Source: Robertmurraya dakarensis (lineage in GTDB: Bacteria > Bacillota > Bacilli > Bacillales > Cytobacillaceae). From it: a stretch of DNA of 64,000 bases. How positions within the stretch are numbered: position 1 is the stretch's first letter; every line of letters starts with the position of its first letter. The notes under the pieces were generated by a model that saw nothing but the letters and a program-made list of their open reading frames with translations, did not search any database and had not been told where the DNA came from. Location: assembly GCF_900156875.1 (NCBI RefSeq), contig NZ_LT707409.1:2811279-2875278 (forward strand), written 5' to 3'. This document shows positions 53,938 through 63,104 of this stretch, piece by piece. A program made the translations under genes and the position numbers.

Positions 53938-53960
53938 TTAACACAAATAGGAGGAACATG

Positions 53961-54929
53961 ATGAAATCACTTCGATCTTTACTATCTATCTTATCAATTA
54001 TGCTTGTCTTCATTCTTGCTGCTTGCGGCGGAACCGAAGAAGAAAAAACAACAGAAACACAGGATGATAATACACAAACTGAAGATACTAGCTATACGGT
54101 TGAACACGCCATGGGGACAACTACCATTGATAAAACGCCAGAAAAAGTGGTTGTTTTAACAAACGAAGGAACGGAGGCCCTTCTCGCTCTAGGAGTGACT
54201 CCAGTTGGTGCAGTCCAATCTTGGACTGGCGACCCTTGGTATGAGCATATTGCCGATGATATGAAAAATGTAGAAGTAGTCGGGCTTGAAAGTGAAGTTA
54301 ATTTAGAAGCAATTGCTGCCCTGGAGCCAGACTTAATTATTGGAAATAAAATGCGACAAGAAGATATTTATGAGCACTTGAATGCTATTGCACCTACTGT
54401 TTTTGCAGAAGATTTGCGCGGAAACTGGAAAATTAACTTTGAACTATACGCAAAAGCTGTAAACAAGGAGGAGAAAGGCAAAGAAGTCCTTGATGCATAT
54501 AGTACAAGAATCGCTGATTTACAAGAAAAGCTAGGCGATAAATTAAATATGAAAGTTTCAATGGTTCGCTTCATGGCCGGAGACGTTCGTATCTATCAAA
54601 AAGACTCCTTCTCTGGAGTGATTTTAGATGAAATTGGGTTTGCAAGACCCGAAAGCCAGGATGTCGATGAATTTGCCATTAAAGGGGCAACAAAAGAACA
54701 GGTACCGTTAATGGATGGCGACATTCTCTTCTACTTTACGTATGAAACCGGTGATGGAGAAGCAACACAGTTAGAAAAGGAATGGCTTGAGGATCCTTTA
54801 TTCCAAAACCTCGAAGTTGCGAAAAAAGGTGAAGTTCACAAGGTGAACGATGCCATCTGGAATACGGCTGGCGGTGTAATTGCTGCTAATTTAATGTTAG
54901 ATGATATCGAGAATACTTTCTTAAAATAG
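53961..54929 (+). CDS. Ferric-siderophore-binding lipoprotein (YfiY-like)
   Basis: A 322-aa periplasmic-binding-type lipoprotein with lipobox Cys22 (ILAAC), an acidic Gln/Thr linker, and the class-III binding fold (TPEKVVVLTNEGTEALLALGVTPVGAV, LEAIAALEPDLIIGN, WNTAGGVIAANLMLDDIE). It resembles YfiY, the hydroxamate-siderophore receptor. Two ATGs follow AGGAGG; the second (53961) has the better 6-nt spacing. Under Fur control with the divergent permease operon. Confidence 0.93.
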   Translation: MKSLRSLLSILSIMLVFILAACGGTEEEKTTETQDDNTQTEDTSYTVEHAMGTTTIDKTPEKVVVLTNEGTEALLALGVTPVGAVQSWTGDPWYEHIADDMKNVEVVGLESEVNLEAIAALEPDLIIGNKMRQEDIYEHLNAIAPTVFAEDLRGNWKINFELYAKAVNKEEKGKEVLDAYSTRIADLQEKLGDKLNMKVSMVRFMAGDVRIYQKDSFSGVILDEIGFARPESQDVDEFAIKGATKEQVPLMDGDILFYFTYETGDGEATQLEKEWLEDPLFQNLEVAKKGEVHKVNDAIWNTAGGVIAANLMLDDIENTFLK

Positions 54930-54976
54930 ATATTAGCTTCATTTTCCCCCTCTTTTAAATGAAGCTAAGCCCCCTA

Positions 54977-55010
54977 TAAAAAAAACTCACAAAAGCTGTG
55001 AGTTTTTTTT
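54977..55010 (+). terminator. Terminator after the siderophore-binding protein gene
   Basis: AAAAACTCAC / GTGAGTTTTTTTT hairpin with an 7-nt loop. Confidence 0.87.
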
Positions 55011-55107
55011 ATTCCATCTTCCTACTCATAATATAACTAATCCGGATAAAGCTGCCAAAAGCGGTAATAATAAACCTTAGTCATTGAAGGTAAGGGTGAT
55101 GGCATTC

Positions 55108-56589
55108 ATGAAGTTTCCATTTTTGAAGAAAAAAAATGATAGAGAAGAAATCAAAAAGGCACTGTCCAAATCAAAAGATTATACAACTGTCACATATTTA
55201 AATAAAAAAACGAATGTTACTTTTTGTTTAACATTTATGAGCACTCTTGTAGACGAAAAAATCATTAATGATAACGCCCTTCCTCCTTTGTTAGAAGGAG
55301 ACTTCTATAGATTAGAGGATACAAAAAACATCCTGCCTCTATCAGATGTTCAAGTGACAGAAGAAACAGATAAGCTGGAACAGAAGCTATTTAATGGGTA
55401 TGTATTATTAACGATGCAAGGTATAGAAAATAAGTTTTGCTTCTTTTCTGCTCAAAAGGAAGTCTCAAGAAACGTAAGTGTTCCTGAAGTAGAATTTAAC
55501 GTAATCGGGCCGAAGGAAGCATTTGTTGAGTCAATAGATCAAAATTTAAATTTAATTCGTAAAAGGCTTCCTATAAAAGAATTAATCATTGAGGAACAGA
55601 AAGTTGGAAAGCTTTCAAAAACAACAGTGGCTATTCTTTATATCGATGGAATTACCAATACGGAAAATGTGAACACCGTAAGACAGAGGATTAGCGATAT
55701 AGAGTTTGATGCTATTACGGACAGCTCGTATATCGTCCAAATGATTTCTGATAATCAACATTCACCATTTCCACAGCTTCTTGATACAGAAAGACCAGAC
55801 CGTGTTGCTGCAATTTTAGCAGAGGGAAAAGTAGCGATTATTGTTGATGGTTCCCCCCATGCTTTAATTACACCAACCACATTGGTAGAGTTTTTTAGTT
55901 CCTTTGAGGACTATTTCTTAAACTGGATTCTTTCATCTTTTTTACGTTTAGTTCGTATATTTGCCGTTACGTTCTCTGTTTTGGTTACACCTGTCTATGT
56001 AGCCACATTAAGTTATCATTACGAATTAATACCTCAGGACCTTTTGGGGCTCTTGGTTACTTCTAGAAGACAGATTCCCTTTCCGCCAATTCTAGAAGCA
56101 CTTTTTCTAGAGCTTACCATTGAGCTCCTCAGAGAGGCGGGAGCACGACTGCCAACTAAGGTCGGACAAACAATTGGTATCGTGGGTGGTATCGTACTTG
56201 GAACAGCGAGTGTTGAGGCAGGTCTGACTAGTAACGTTTTATTAATATTTGTTGCTTTAGCAGCTCTTGCTTCTTTTACAACTCCAATATACAAAATGAG
56301 CAATACCATTCGTTTAATTCGTTTTCCATTTTTGATTTTTGCAGAACTTTGGGGCTTACTCGGAATTCTGTTAGCTTTTTGCTTTTTTTTAACTCACCTG
56401 CTGCGTTTAACGTCACTAGGAAGGCCATTTTTAGAGCCCATTTATCCACCTAGAATACATGACTTAAAGGATGCTCTGATTCGCCTGCCTTTTAGCCAGC
56501 AGACAAATCGGCCGTTTTTTTTACAATCTAAGGCCCCTAAACGTTTCGATGATGGCACTGCAAAAGAAAAGAAAGACATTGATGAATAG
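55108..56589 (+). CDS. Spore germinant receptor subunit A (GerA family)
   Basis: A 493-aa protein of the GerA/SpoVAF family: a soluble N-terminal domain of about 270 residues (VGKLSKTTVAILYIDGITN), then five or so membrane segments (DYFLNWILSSFLRLVRIFA, LRLTSLGRPFLEPIYPPRIHDLKD). First gene of a gerX-A-B-C operon coding for a receptor in the spore inner membrane that senses germinants. ATG at 55108 has AAGGGTGAT 7 nt upstream; an ATG at 55099 and a TTG at 55084 are in frame alternatives. Confidence 0.9.
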   Translation: MKFPFLKKKNDREEIKKALSKSKDYTTVTYLNKKTNVTFCLTFMSTLVDEKIINDNALPPLLEGDFYRLEDTKNILPLSDVQVTEETDKLEQKLFNGYVLLTMQGIENKFCFFSAQKEVSRNVSVPEVEFNVIGPKEAFVESIDQNLNLIRKRLPIKELIIEEQKVGKLSKTTVAILYIDGITNTENVNTVRQRISDIEFDAITDSSYIVQMISDNQHSPFPQLLDTERPDRVAAILAEGKVAIIVDGSPHALITPTTLVEFFSSFEDYFLNWILSSFLRLVRIFAVTFSVLVTPVYVATLSYHYELIPQDLLGLLVTSRRQIPFPPILEALFLELTIELLREAGARLPTKVGQTIGIVGGIVLGTASVEAGLTSNVLLIFVALAALASFTTPIYKMSNTIRLIRFPFLIFAELWGLLGILLAFCFFLTHLLRLTSLGRPFLEPIYPPRIHDLKDALIRLPFSQQTNRPFFLQSKAPKRFDDGTAKEKKDIDE

Positions 56590-56601
56590 AGGTATTTAAA
56601 T

Positions 56602-57702
56602 ATGACTCAAATCGTTCCCGACAACAGAAAAATATCTCCATCCCTCGTATTTTTTCTTATTCACTCTATGCAGATTGGTGTCGGGGTCCTAGGTTTTCAG
56701 CGGATAATCGCCAAATCTGCAGGCTATGATGCTTGGATATCCATTCTTATAGCAGGACTGGCCGTTCATATTATTGTGTGGATGATGTACAAAATGCTAA
56801 GAATTGCAGATGGAGATATACTGGCCATTCACACATACCTATTAGGAAAAAAGGCAGCCAAAATCCTATGTTCTATCTTAATTTTATATTTTGTTTTATT
56901 AACGACGGCGGTCTTAAGAAATTTTATTGAAATCGTCCAGGTATGGATGTTCCCGCACCTGCATACGTTTTGGTTCGGACTAGTCTTTCTCCTTTTAGTC
57001 TTGTATGTGATTTTTGGAGGCTTCCGAACGGTTACCGGCATCGCCTTTTTTTCTGTACTGTTACCTTTATATATCCTATTTTTGTTTTTATATACTGTAC
57101 CGTTCTCTGATTTCACGAATATGCTTCCGATTTTGGATCATTCCATTAAGGACATCCTTTTATCAAGTCGTGACATGTCATTTTCTATAGTTGGGTTTGA
57201 GACATTGCTGTTTTTTTATCCTTTTATTAAAAATCCTGAAAAATCGAAAAAGTGGGCTCATCTTGGGATCGCCTATACAACTTTTGCCTATTTTTACTTA
57301 GCCATTATCACGTTCGCATACTTTCCAGAGGCCCAATTAGATAAAAATGTTTGGCCCACGCTGACGCTATGGAAGATCATTGAAATGCCCTTTGTTGAAC
57401 GTTTTGAGTATATTGGCATTGCAAATTGGTGCTTAATCATTCTGCCGAATATTTGCCTTGCTTTATGGTGCGTAAGCAGATTGACGAAGCAAATCTTTTC
57501 GGTACAACAAAGAAGAGCTCTCCCTGTATTAGCTCTGCTTGTTTTAGTTGGAATTAGTTTATTAGTAACAAGAGACCAGATTAATACTGTAACCAACATT
57601 ACAGGGAAGTTTGGTTTTTATTTTAATTTTGTCTATGTTCCAATCTTGTTTATAGTAATTTTAATTACCAAGAAGGTGAGATCTCATGGAAAGGATACGT
57701 AA
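56602..57702 (+). CDS. Spore germinant receptor subunit B (GerB family permease-like)
   Basis: A 366-aa membrane protein with about ten segments, related to amino acid permeases of the spore germination (GerAB/APC) family. It forms the ligand-binding subunit of germinant receptors. It starts 12 nt after gerXA with AGAGGT upstream, and its end overlaps gerXC by 17 nt. Confidence 0.92.
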   Translation: MTQIVPDNRKISPSLVFFLIHSMQIGVGVLGFQRIIAKSAGYDAWISILIAGLAVHIIVWMMYKMLRIADGDILAIHTYLLGKKAAKILCSILILYFVLLTTAVLRNFIEIVQVWMFPHLHTFWFGLVFLLLVLYVIFGGFRTVTGIAFFSVLLPLYILFLFLYTVPFSDFTNMLPILDHSIKDILLSSRDMSFSIVGFETLLFFYPFIKNPEKSKKWAHLGIAYTTFAYFYLAIITFAYFPEAQLDKNVWPTLTLWKIIEMPFVERFEYIGIANWCLIILPNICLALWCVSRLTKQIFSVQQRRALPVLALLVLVGISLLVTRDQINTVTNITGKFGFYFNFVYVPILFIVILITKKVRSHGKDT

Positions 57703-58762
57703 TTTCCTTTTGCTCATCCCTCTTTTCTTCTTACTAGTCGGATGTGTGGAAAAAGAAACCGTTGATGATATAAATTTAATCAATGGTATAGGGTTTGATT
57801 ATGCAGAAGAAGGTAGAATTATCGGTACGATCCTTTTCCCTGTGTTTATGAAAGATCAGCCGCCAGAGAACAAGATTCTTACAGCGGAAGCAGCTATTAA
57901 AAAGTCAGTACTGCAGGATATTCAGAAGCAATCAGCGGACCCTATTGTAACCGGAAAAATGCGCGTAGTGCTTTTTGGTGAAGAGCTCTCCACAAAACAG
58001 GGAATCTTAGAATTAGTAGATGCCTTTCAGCGTGACCCTGGGGTAGGATCCGGAATTTATCTAGCAACGGTTGATGGAACGGCAGAGGAAATATTAAAAG
58101 GAAAGTACGGAATAAAAGGGAATGCAGCCCATATTGCCAATCTCTTAGATCAAAATGTGAAAAGAGAAGATCTCCCAAAGACCAATTTACAACGGTTTTT
58201 AGCTGACTTTTATCAAAAGGGCAAGACTCCTTATATCCCGCAAATCAAGAAAATATCAGATGAAAATGTGGAGTTAAGCGGAGTCGGTCTTTTTAAAAGC
58301 GGAAAAATTATTGATACGATTACTCAAGATAAAATGTTCTTTTTTAAGCTGCTAGTCGATAAATTCAGTGAAGGGATGCATCGAGTCGGCATCGAAAAAG
58401 GAGATGCTGCCATTCGGAGTATTCGTTCATCCCATAATTTTGAGCTGACTGGCAGGAACCCATTCGAAGTTACGGTGAAAATCAGGGTCGAAGGCGTGAT
58501 CAATGAATTCACTGGTAATGAACTAACCCCCAAAATCACCAAACAATTGGCAAAGCAATTCGAAGAGGATATCGCTCGAGAATGTATGTATTTTGTTAAG
58601 AGATTTCAAGAAAAAGAAATTGACCCTGTTGGATTTGGCCACTTTGTCAAAACTCAAGAAAGAAACTTCAATATCGACAAATGGTGGGCTGCCGAATATC
58701 CAAAACTAGTTGTGAAGATTAAACCAGATGTGACGATTACCGAAGCTGGTGTGATCCAATAA
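57686..58762 (+). CDS. Spore germinant receptor subunit C (Ger(x)C lipoprotein)
   Basis: A 358-aa lipoprotein with lipobox Cys20 (FLLVGC) and the three-domain GerC fold (DDINLINGIGFDYAEEGRIIGTILFPVF; RVVLFGEELSTKQGILELVDAFQRDP). The N-terminus is diacylglycerol-modified in known GerC proteins. Last gene of the operon. Confidence 0.93.
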   Translation: MERIRNFLLLIPLFFLLVGCVEKETVDDINLINGIGFDYAEEGRIIGTILFPVFMKDQPPENKILTAEAAIKKSVLQDIQKQSADPIVTGKMRVVLFGEELSTKQGILELVDAFQRDPGVGSGIYLATVDGTAEEILKGKYGIKGNAAHIANLLDQNVKREDLPKTNLQRFLADFYQKGKTPYIPQIKKISDENVELSGVGLFKSGKIIDTITQDKMFFFKLLVDKFSEGMHRVGIEKGDAAIRSIRSSHNFELTGRNPFEVTVKIRVEGVINEFTGNELTPKITKQLAKQFEEDIARECMYFVKRFQEKEIDPVGFGHFVKTQERNFNIDKWWAAEYPKLVVKIKPDVTITEAGVIQ

Positions 58763-58764
58763 GA

Positions 58765-58798
58765 AAAGAGCTAGGACATGTGTCCTTGCTCTTTTTTT
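58765..58798. terminator. Terminator between gerXC and the rodA/ftsW-like gene
   Basis: AAAGAGC-t-AGGACA / TGTCCT-t-GCTCTTTTTTT hairpin; convergent genes share it. Confidence 0.88.
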
Positions 58799-58800
58799 CA

Positions 58801-59973
58801 TTATTCTTCGCTTGCAAACATGTACTTTTTATAATGATAGCGAATAGAAAAGATTAAGCTGACAGCCAGCATATTTCCCATAAGCGAGCTTCCTCCATAG
58901 CTGATAAATGGAAGCGGAATCCCTGTTATCGGCAGAAGACCGATCGTCATGCCAATATTTTGGAAGACGTGAAAGGTAATCATGCTAATGACGCCGACAC
59001 ATATATACGTATAGTAGTCATTCTTCGTTTCAATGCCGATTTTGGTAATCTGATAAATAAGCAAAAAGAAAAGGCTGATTAAGATGCTTGCACCGATAAA
59101 GCCAAACTCTTCCCCTACCACGCTAAAGATAAAATCCGTATGGCTTTCAGGCAGATAGACTTCTCTAGTACCGAATCCCTTCCCCGACGTTTCACCAGAG
59201 CCAATTGCCAGCAGCGAACGCGTAAGCTGATAACCGGTGGTACTCGAATAATTATATGGATCGAGCCAAGAGTAAATCCGTCCGAATTGATACTCCTTTA
59301 CACCCAGATACTTTTCTAAAATATCGGGTTTCCATAATACTAAATAGAAGATGACCGAAATAGCTGAAATCCCGAACCCAAATATAGGGGCAAGTATCTT
59401 CCAAGAGACTCCAGAGATAAAAATCATTCCGAGCATGATCGCTAGGAACACCATCGAAGTTCCTAAGTCAGGCTGCTGCATGACCAAAAAAAGAGGAGCT
59501 CCCGTAACAAGGCCAATTTTTACAAGCAGCCACAAGTCAGTTTGAACAGTTTTCATAGCATTCTTTTCATGATGATCAATAATGACTCTTGAAAGAGCCA
59601 GGATTAAGAAGACTTTAAAAAATTCCGACGGCTGCAAGGAACCCATGCCGGGTACCTTATACCAGCTTTTAGCTCCGTTAATGACAGGAGCAATGCTAGT
59701 CGGCGCAACAATTAAAAAGCCAAGTAAAAACAAGCCAAGTCCGTAAACATACCACGATAGCTTCTTAAGCTGGTCCGAATCGAAGGTAATGACGACAGCG
59801 ATAATCACAATGCCTATCCCATACCATACGATTTGTTTTAATAGGAAGTTCTCGCCATACTGTCCTGTCGACTGGGCGCTATAGATGGCAATACAGCTTG
59901 CTAAAAATAATAAAAACACTATAAATGCCAAATTATAATCTACTTTAGATGTCGGCTGATGTTTTGTAGTCAT
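58801..59973 (-). CDS. SEDS-family peptidoglycan polymerase (RodA/FtsW/SpoVE-like)
   Basis: A 390-aa protein with ten membrane segments and SEDS motifs: APVINGAKSWYKVPGMGSLQPSEFFKVFLI, QPDLGTSMVFLAIMLGMIFISGV, ESHTDFIFSVVGEEFGFIG and PITGIPLPFISYGGSS. It most resembles RodA by eye. Such proteins polymerise lipid II with a class-B PBP partner, which is not encoded here. ATG at 59973 follows AAAGGAG by 7 nt. Confidence 0.88.
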   Translation of the reverse strand: MTTKHQPTSKVDYNLAFIVFLLFLASCIAIYSAQSTGQYGENFLLKQIVWYGIGIVIIAVVITFDSDQLKKLSWYVYGLGLFLLGFLIVAPTSIAPVINGAKSWYKVPGMGSLQPSEFFKVFLILALSRVIIDHHEKNAMKTVQTDLWLLVKIGLVTGAPLFLVMQQPDLGTSMVFLAIMLGMIFISGVSWKILAPIFGFGISAISVIFYLVLWKPDILEKYLGVKEYQFGRIYSWLDPYNYSSTTGYQLTRSLLAIGSGETSGKGFGTREVYLPESHTDFIFSVVGEEFGFIGASILISLFFLLIYQITKIGIETKNDYYTYICVGVISMITFHVFQNIGMTIGLLPITGIPLPFISYGGSSLMGNMLAVSLIFSIRYHYKKYMFASEE

Positions 59974-60065
59974 GTCTATTCTCCTTTGAAGCATGTACAA
60001 TACTTCATTATATTTTTATTGAGAATAAATCACAACTTTTCTGCAGAAGTTGGTACTTTTTACAT

Positions 60066-60827
60066 TCATTCAAAATATTTGGAAGTTATGTCTTTTCTGA
60101 TCCGCTCTAGGTTTGTGGGAACCTGCGGGATGGAATATCCAATATAAAGCGGTGTGGTGACATAACGGGAAACCACTTTTACGTAAATAGCATCATCCAG
60201 CCTATAAAAGAAAAGATTATAACTATTAGCCCTAAATGGAAAATGATTCAATATATAGTGTACGGCCATTTGTGTGTAGGAAGCAAAGGTCGGGATTTGA
60301 TCCAGATGAGTCATTTTTACATTAAATTCATAGAAACCAACCTTTGGCTTCGTTGATAACGAAAAGGTGACGCCATTTTCTTCATGGATGTTCATTCCTT
60401 CGAAGTACATAGGTGAGATATTTTCCATATAATCGATATCATGCAGGCCCACGATTTGCATATGGGGATGCGCAATGGTACCTCCTGATAAAGGCCCATG
60501 ATTTTTGAAGTAAAGCACAGAACGATATTTGCCGCTTTCTTGGAAATCCAGCCAATGCTTTATCCCGAATGTGAAAAGTCTTACTAAATGTTCCTTTGGA
60601 TAGAGAGAGAGCTCGCTTAAGCAGTCATCAGTCTCAATCAGAACTGTCTGATAGGCATTCTCTAGGACAGGATATTTATTTTTCAGAAGGATAATCGAGT
60701 CATCTGTATCAATAATATCCGTCAGTTCATCCCTGGCACAGAAAGGGCAGCTAGCATTCTTGTTACGGATACTTTCTGGTTTTTTCACACCGATGGCGGT
60801 ATTAAACAATAAATGTGTACTTGTCAT
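60066..60827 (-). CDS. DUF4931 family protein, galactose-1-phosphate uridylyltransferase-like
   Basis: A 253-aa protein with a zinc-type CPFCARDE motif near the N-terminus and a HIT/GalT-like histidine motif (GGTIAHPHMQIVGLHD). The combination resembles the DUF4931 proteins of Bacillaceae, related to GalT-type nucleotidyltransferases; the substrate is unknown. I use ATG at 60827; a GTG five codons earlier is in frame with no ribosome binding site. Confidence 0.82.
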   Translation of the reverse strand: MTSTHLLFNTAIGVKKPESIRNKNASCPFCARDELTDIIDTDDSIILLKNKYPVLENAYQTVLIETDDCLSELSLYPKEHLVRLFTFGIKHWLDFQESGKYRSVLYFKNHGPLSGGTIAHPHMQIVGLHDIDYMENISPMYFEGMNIHEENGVTFSLSTKPKVGFYEFNVKMTHLDQIPTFASYTQMAVHYILNHFPFRANSYNLFFYRLDDAIYVKVVSRYVTTPLYIGYSIPQVPTNLERIRKDITSKYFE

Positions 60828-60939
60828 TTCAGGTCCACCCACTTTTTCTTATTTCCTTAATTAATTGTATGAGATTTTTTAAAAATTAGCTAATTTAATG
60901 TATTTATTCTCTTTGCTTAGATACAAGCTTTTTTGGATG

Positions 60940-61060
60940 TGGCCGATATCTACCTGGTTTTGACCGATATATACGAAAAGTAGCCGATATATACGAAAAG
61001 TGGCCGATATATTTCAAATCTGACCGATATATCTCAAATCTGACCGATATCCTGAAAACG
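60940..61060. repeat. Six tandem copies of a 20-bp repeat containing CCGATAT
   Basis: Five 20-bp units start at 60961, 60981, 61001, 61021 and 61041, for example TGACCGATATATACGAAAAG, and a sixth 21-bp unit precedes them at 60940. TRRCCGATAT is constant; the tail varies between ACGAAAAG and CTCAAATC types. There are no spacers, and the tract lies between the DUF4931 gene and the tungstate regulator. The rest of 60828-61211 shows no gene. Confidence 0.92.
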
Positions 61061-61211
61061 CATGATTAAAGACCTATTTAAATGTGAACATTTTGTGAAC
61101 AATCTATACAATTCTAAACAGAACTTAACAAAACATAATAAAAGTCACAGGATTAATTCAAAATATGTAGTATTTTTTATAAAGTGAGTTTTTAAAGGGA
61201 GGTGAAATGTC

Positions 61212-62135
61212 ACGAATCAAACATATACGCCAGATGAACTGGCCAAGTTATTCAAAATCTCAAAACATACCGTTTACGAGTTAATAAAACGAGGCGAACT
61301 TCATGCCTTCAAAATCGGGAATAAAATGCGAATCGATCATAGTGAAGTTGACAGATTTAAGAATCTTGATACACCATCAGCCGGTAAAAAAACTCCACAT
61401 TCCATCGCTGAGCTAACTGGAAATATCCATATTGCCGGGAGCCATGATTTCTTAATTGAACATTTAATTAAATATGTGACAAAACAAGCCGATTTTCTTA
61501 CTTTACAGCCTACCTATATCGGCAGTCTGGAAGGACTCATGATGTTGTATCGCGGCAATTGTGATGTAGCTTCGGTTCACTTGCTCGATCCATCATCAGG
61601 CGAGTATAACCTCCCTTTTATTAAAATGTTCTTTATTCACGAACCGCTGACGGTCATGAGAATCGCGGACAGGGAACAAGGCTTGCTTGTTGCAAAGGGA
61701 AATCCCAAGAAGATCATGGGGATTAAGGATTTGTCACGCAAAGACGTAACCATGATTAATCGCCAAAAAGGAGCAGGAACCCGCTTCCTGCTGGATTCAC
61801 TTCTTGCGAAACATAACCTCCGCCCTTCTGACATTAAGGGTTATGAAAACGAGGAATGGACACATCTGTCGACTGCCTCTTACATAAGTCGCGGCGTCGC
61901 TGATTGCGCCCTCGGAATTCAGGCTGCAGCGACACAGCTTAACCTGGATTTCATCCCAATTGCGACCGAACAATTTGACCTCGTCTTTAGATGGACAGAC
62001 AAAAATCAAACAGCACTGCAGCATTTACTAGATCTTATTCAATTAACCGATTTTAAGGAAAGCGTCGAAAAGCTTGAAGGCTACGACACAACAGAATTCG
62101 GAAAAATACTTTTTAACAATAGGCAGGAGGATTAA
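61212..62135 (+). CDS. HTH / periplasmic-binding-like regulator of the tup operon (apparent ACG start)
   Basis: A 307-aa protein if started at ACG 61212: residues 1-50 form an excisionase-type helix-turn-helix (TPDELAKLFKISKHTVYELIKRGELHAFKIGNKMRIDHSEVDRF) and the rest a PBP-like ligand domain (AGSHDFLIEHLI, RGNCDVASVHL, NRQKGAGTRFLLD). Proteins of this type control molybdate/tungstate genes. AAAGGGAGGTGA ends 6 nt before the ACG. No ATG, GTG or TTG occurs in this frame before 61326, which would delete the HTH; the ATG at 61207 is out of frame and meets a stop after 26 codons. Three bases before tupA. Confidence 0.8.
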   Translation, partial: TNQTYTPDELAKLFKISKHTVYELIKRGELHAFKIGNKMRIDHSEVDRFKNLDTPSAGKKTPHSIAELTGNIHIAGSHDFLIEHLIKYVTKQADFLTLQPTYIGSLEGLMMLYRGNCDVASVHLLDPSSGEYNLPFIKMFFIHEPLTVMRIADREQGLLVAKGNPKKIMGIKDLSRKDVTMINRQKGAGTRFLLDSLLAKHNLRPSDIKGYENEEWTHLSTASYISRGVADCALGIQAAATQLNLDFIPIATEQFDLVFRWTDKNQTALQHLLDLIQLTDFKESVEKLEGYDTTEFGKILFNNRQED

Positions 62136-62138
62136 TAG

Positions 62139-63035
62139 ATGAATACAAAGAAGTTTCTTACAACCTTCTACATCGGTTTACTATTACTTTTATTAACAGC
62201 ATGTGGAAGTGCAAACAATGATACAACAGAAGAAAATCAAACAGAGACTGAAAACAAATCAGAAGAGCAAGCAGAACAATCAGCCGAGGTAAAAGATTTA
62301 ATTTTATCCACGACAACGAGTACACAGGACAGCGGACTCCTTGACGTGTTAATTCCGATCTTTGAAGAGCAGCATCCCTATAATGTAAAACCGATTGCCG
62401 TAGGTACTGGACAAGCATTAGAAATGAGCGTGAATGGTGAGGCAGATGTTCTCCTTACCCACGCACCTGCTTCAGAACAAGTTCTTGTCGATGCTGGAGA
62501 TGTCATCAACTACAAGCGCGTTATGTACAATGATTTCATTATTGTTGGTCCTTCTTCGGATCCTGCAGGAATAAAAGGGTTGGAAGTAGTAGAAGCATTC
62601 CAGAAGGTCTTTGATAGCAGTGCAGCTTTTGCCTCACGCGGTGATGACTCAGGTACACATAAAAAAGAACTTGGGATATGGGAATCCCTAAACATCACAC
62701 CTTCAGAAAATGAAGCCTATCTTGAAACAGGACAGGGAATGGGAAATACCCTTCAGCTTGCCGCAGAAAAGCAAGCCTATTTATTAACAGACAGAGCAAC
62801 CTATTTAGCTCAGGCAGATAACTTAGCAGATATGGAAATTGTCGTAGAAGGCGATGAAGCATTGTTAAATATTTATCATGTCATGCAGGTTAACCCAGAT
62901 AAGTCTGATATCATTAACAGTGCAGGAGCAGAAGCATTTGTTGAATTTATGATTAGCGACGAAATACAAAGCATCATTGAAGAGTTTGGAAAAGAAGAAT
63001 ATGGACAGCCGCTATTCTTTCCGTATAGCGAATAA
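62139..63035 (+). CDS. tupA: Tungstate ABC transporter binding lipoprotein TupA
   Basis: A 298-aa lipoprotein with lipobox Cys22 (LLTAC), an Asn/Glu-rich linker and the TupA oxyanion motif TTTSTQDSGLLDVLIPIFE, then VGTGQALEMSVNGEADVLLTHA and SRGDDSGTHKKE. The TTTS and RGDDSGT loops bind tungstate. GCAGGAGG precedes the ATG. Immediately downstream of its presumed regulator. Confidence 0.93.
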   Translation: MNTKKFLTTFYIGLLLLLLTACGSANNDTTEENQTETENKSEEQAEQSAEVKDLILSTTTSTQDSGLLDVLIPIFEEQHPYNVKPIAVGTGQALEMSVNGEADVLLTHAPASEQVLVDAGDVINYKRVMYNDFIIVGPSSDPAGIKGLEVVEAFQKVFDSSAAFASRGDDSGTHKKELGIWESLNITPSENEAYLETGQGMGNTLQLAAEKQAYLLTDRATYLAQADNLADMEIVVEGDEALLNIYHVMQVNPDKSDIINSAGAEAFVEFMISDEIQSIIEEFGKEEYGQPLFFPYSE

Positions 63036-63104
63036 CCTGAAACTACCATCATAGTTATGATTTGCTACAATAATAGTAATGCTTTTAGAAAGTTGGAGTA
63101 AAAA

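Noticed and set aside
60940-61060. CRISPR array
   Set aside because: The repeat units are contiguous without unique spacers and no cas genes are nearby; it is a plain tandem repeat.
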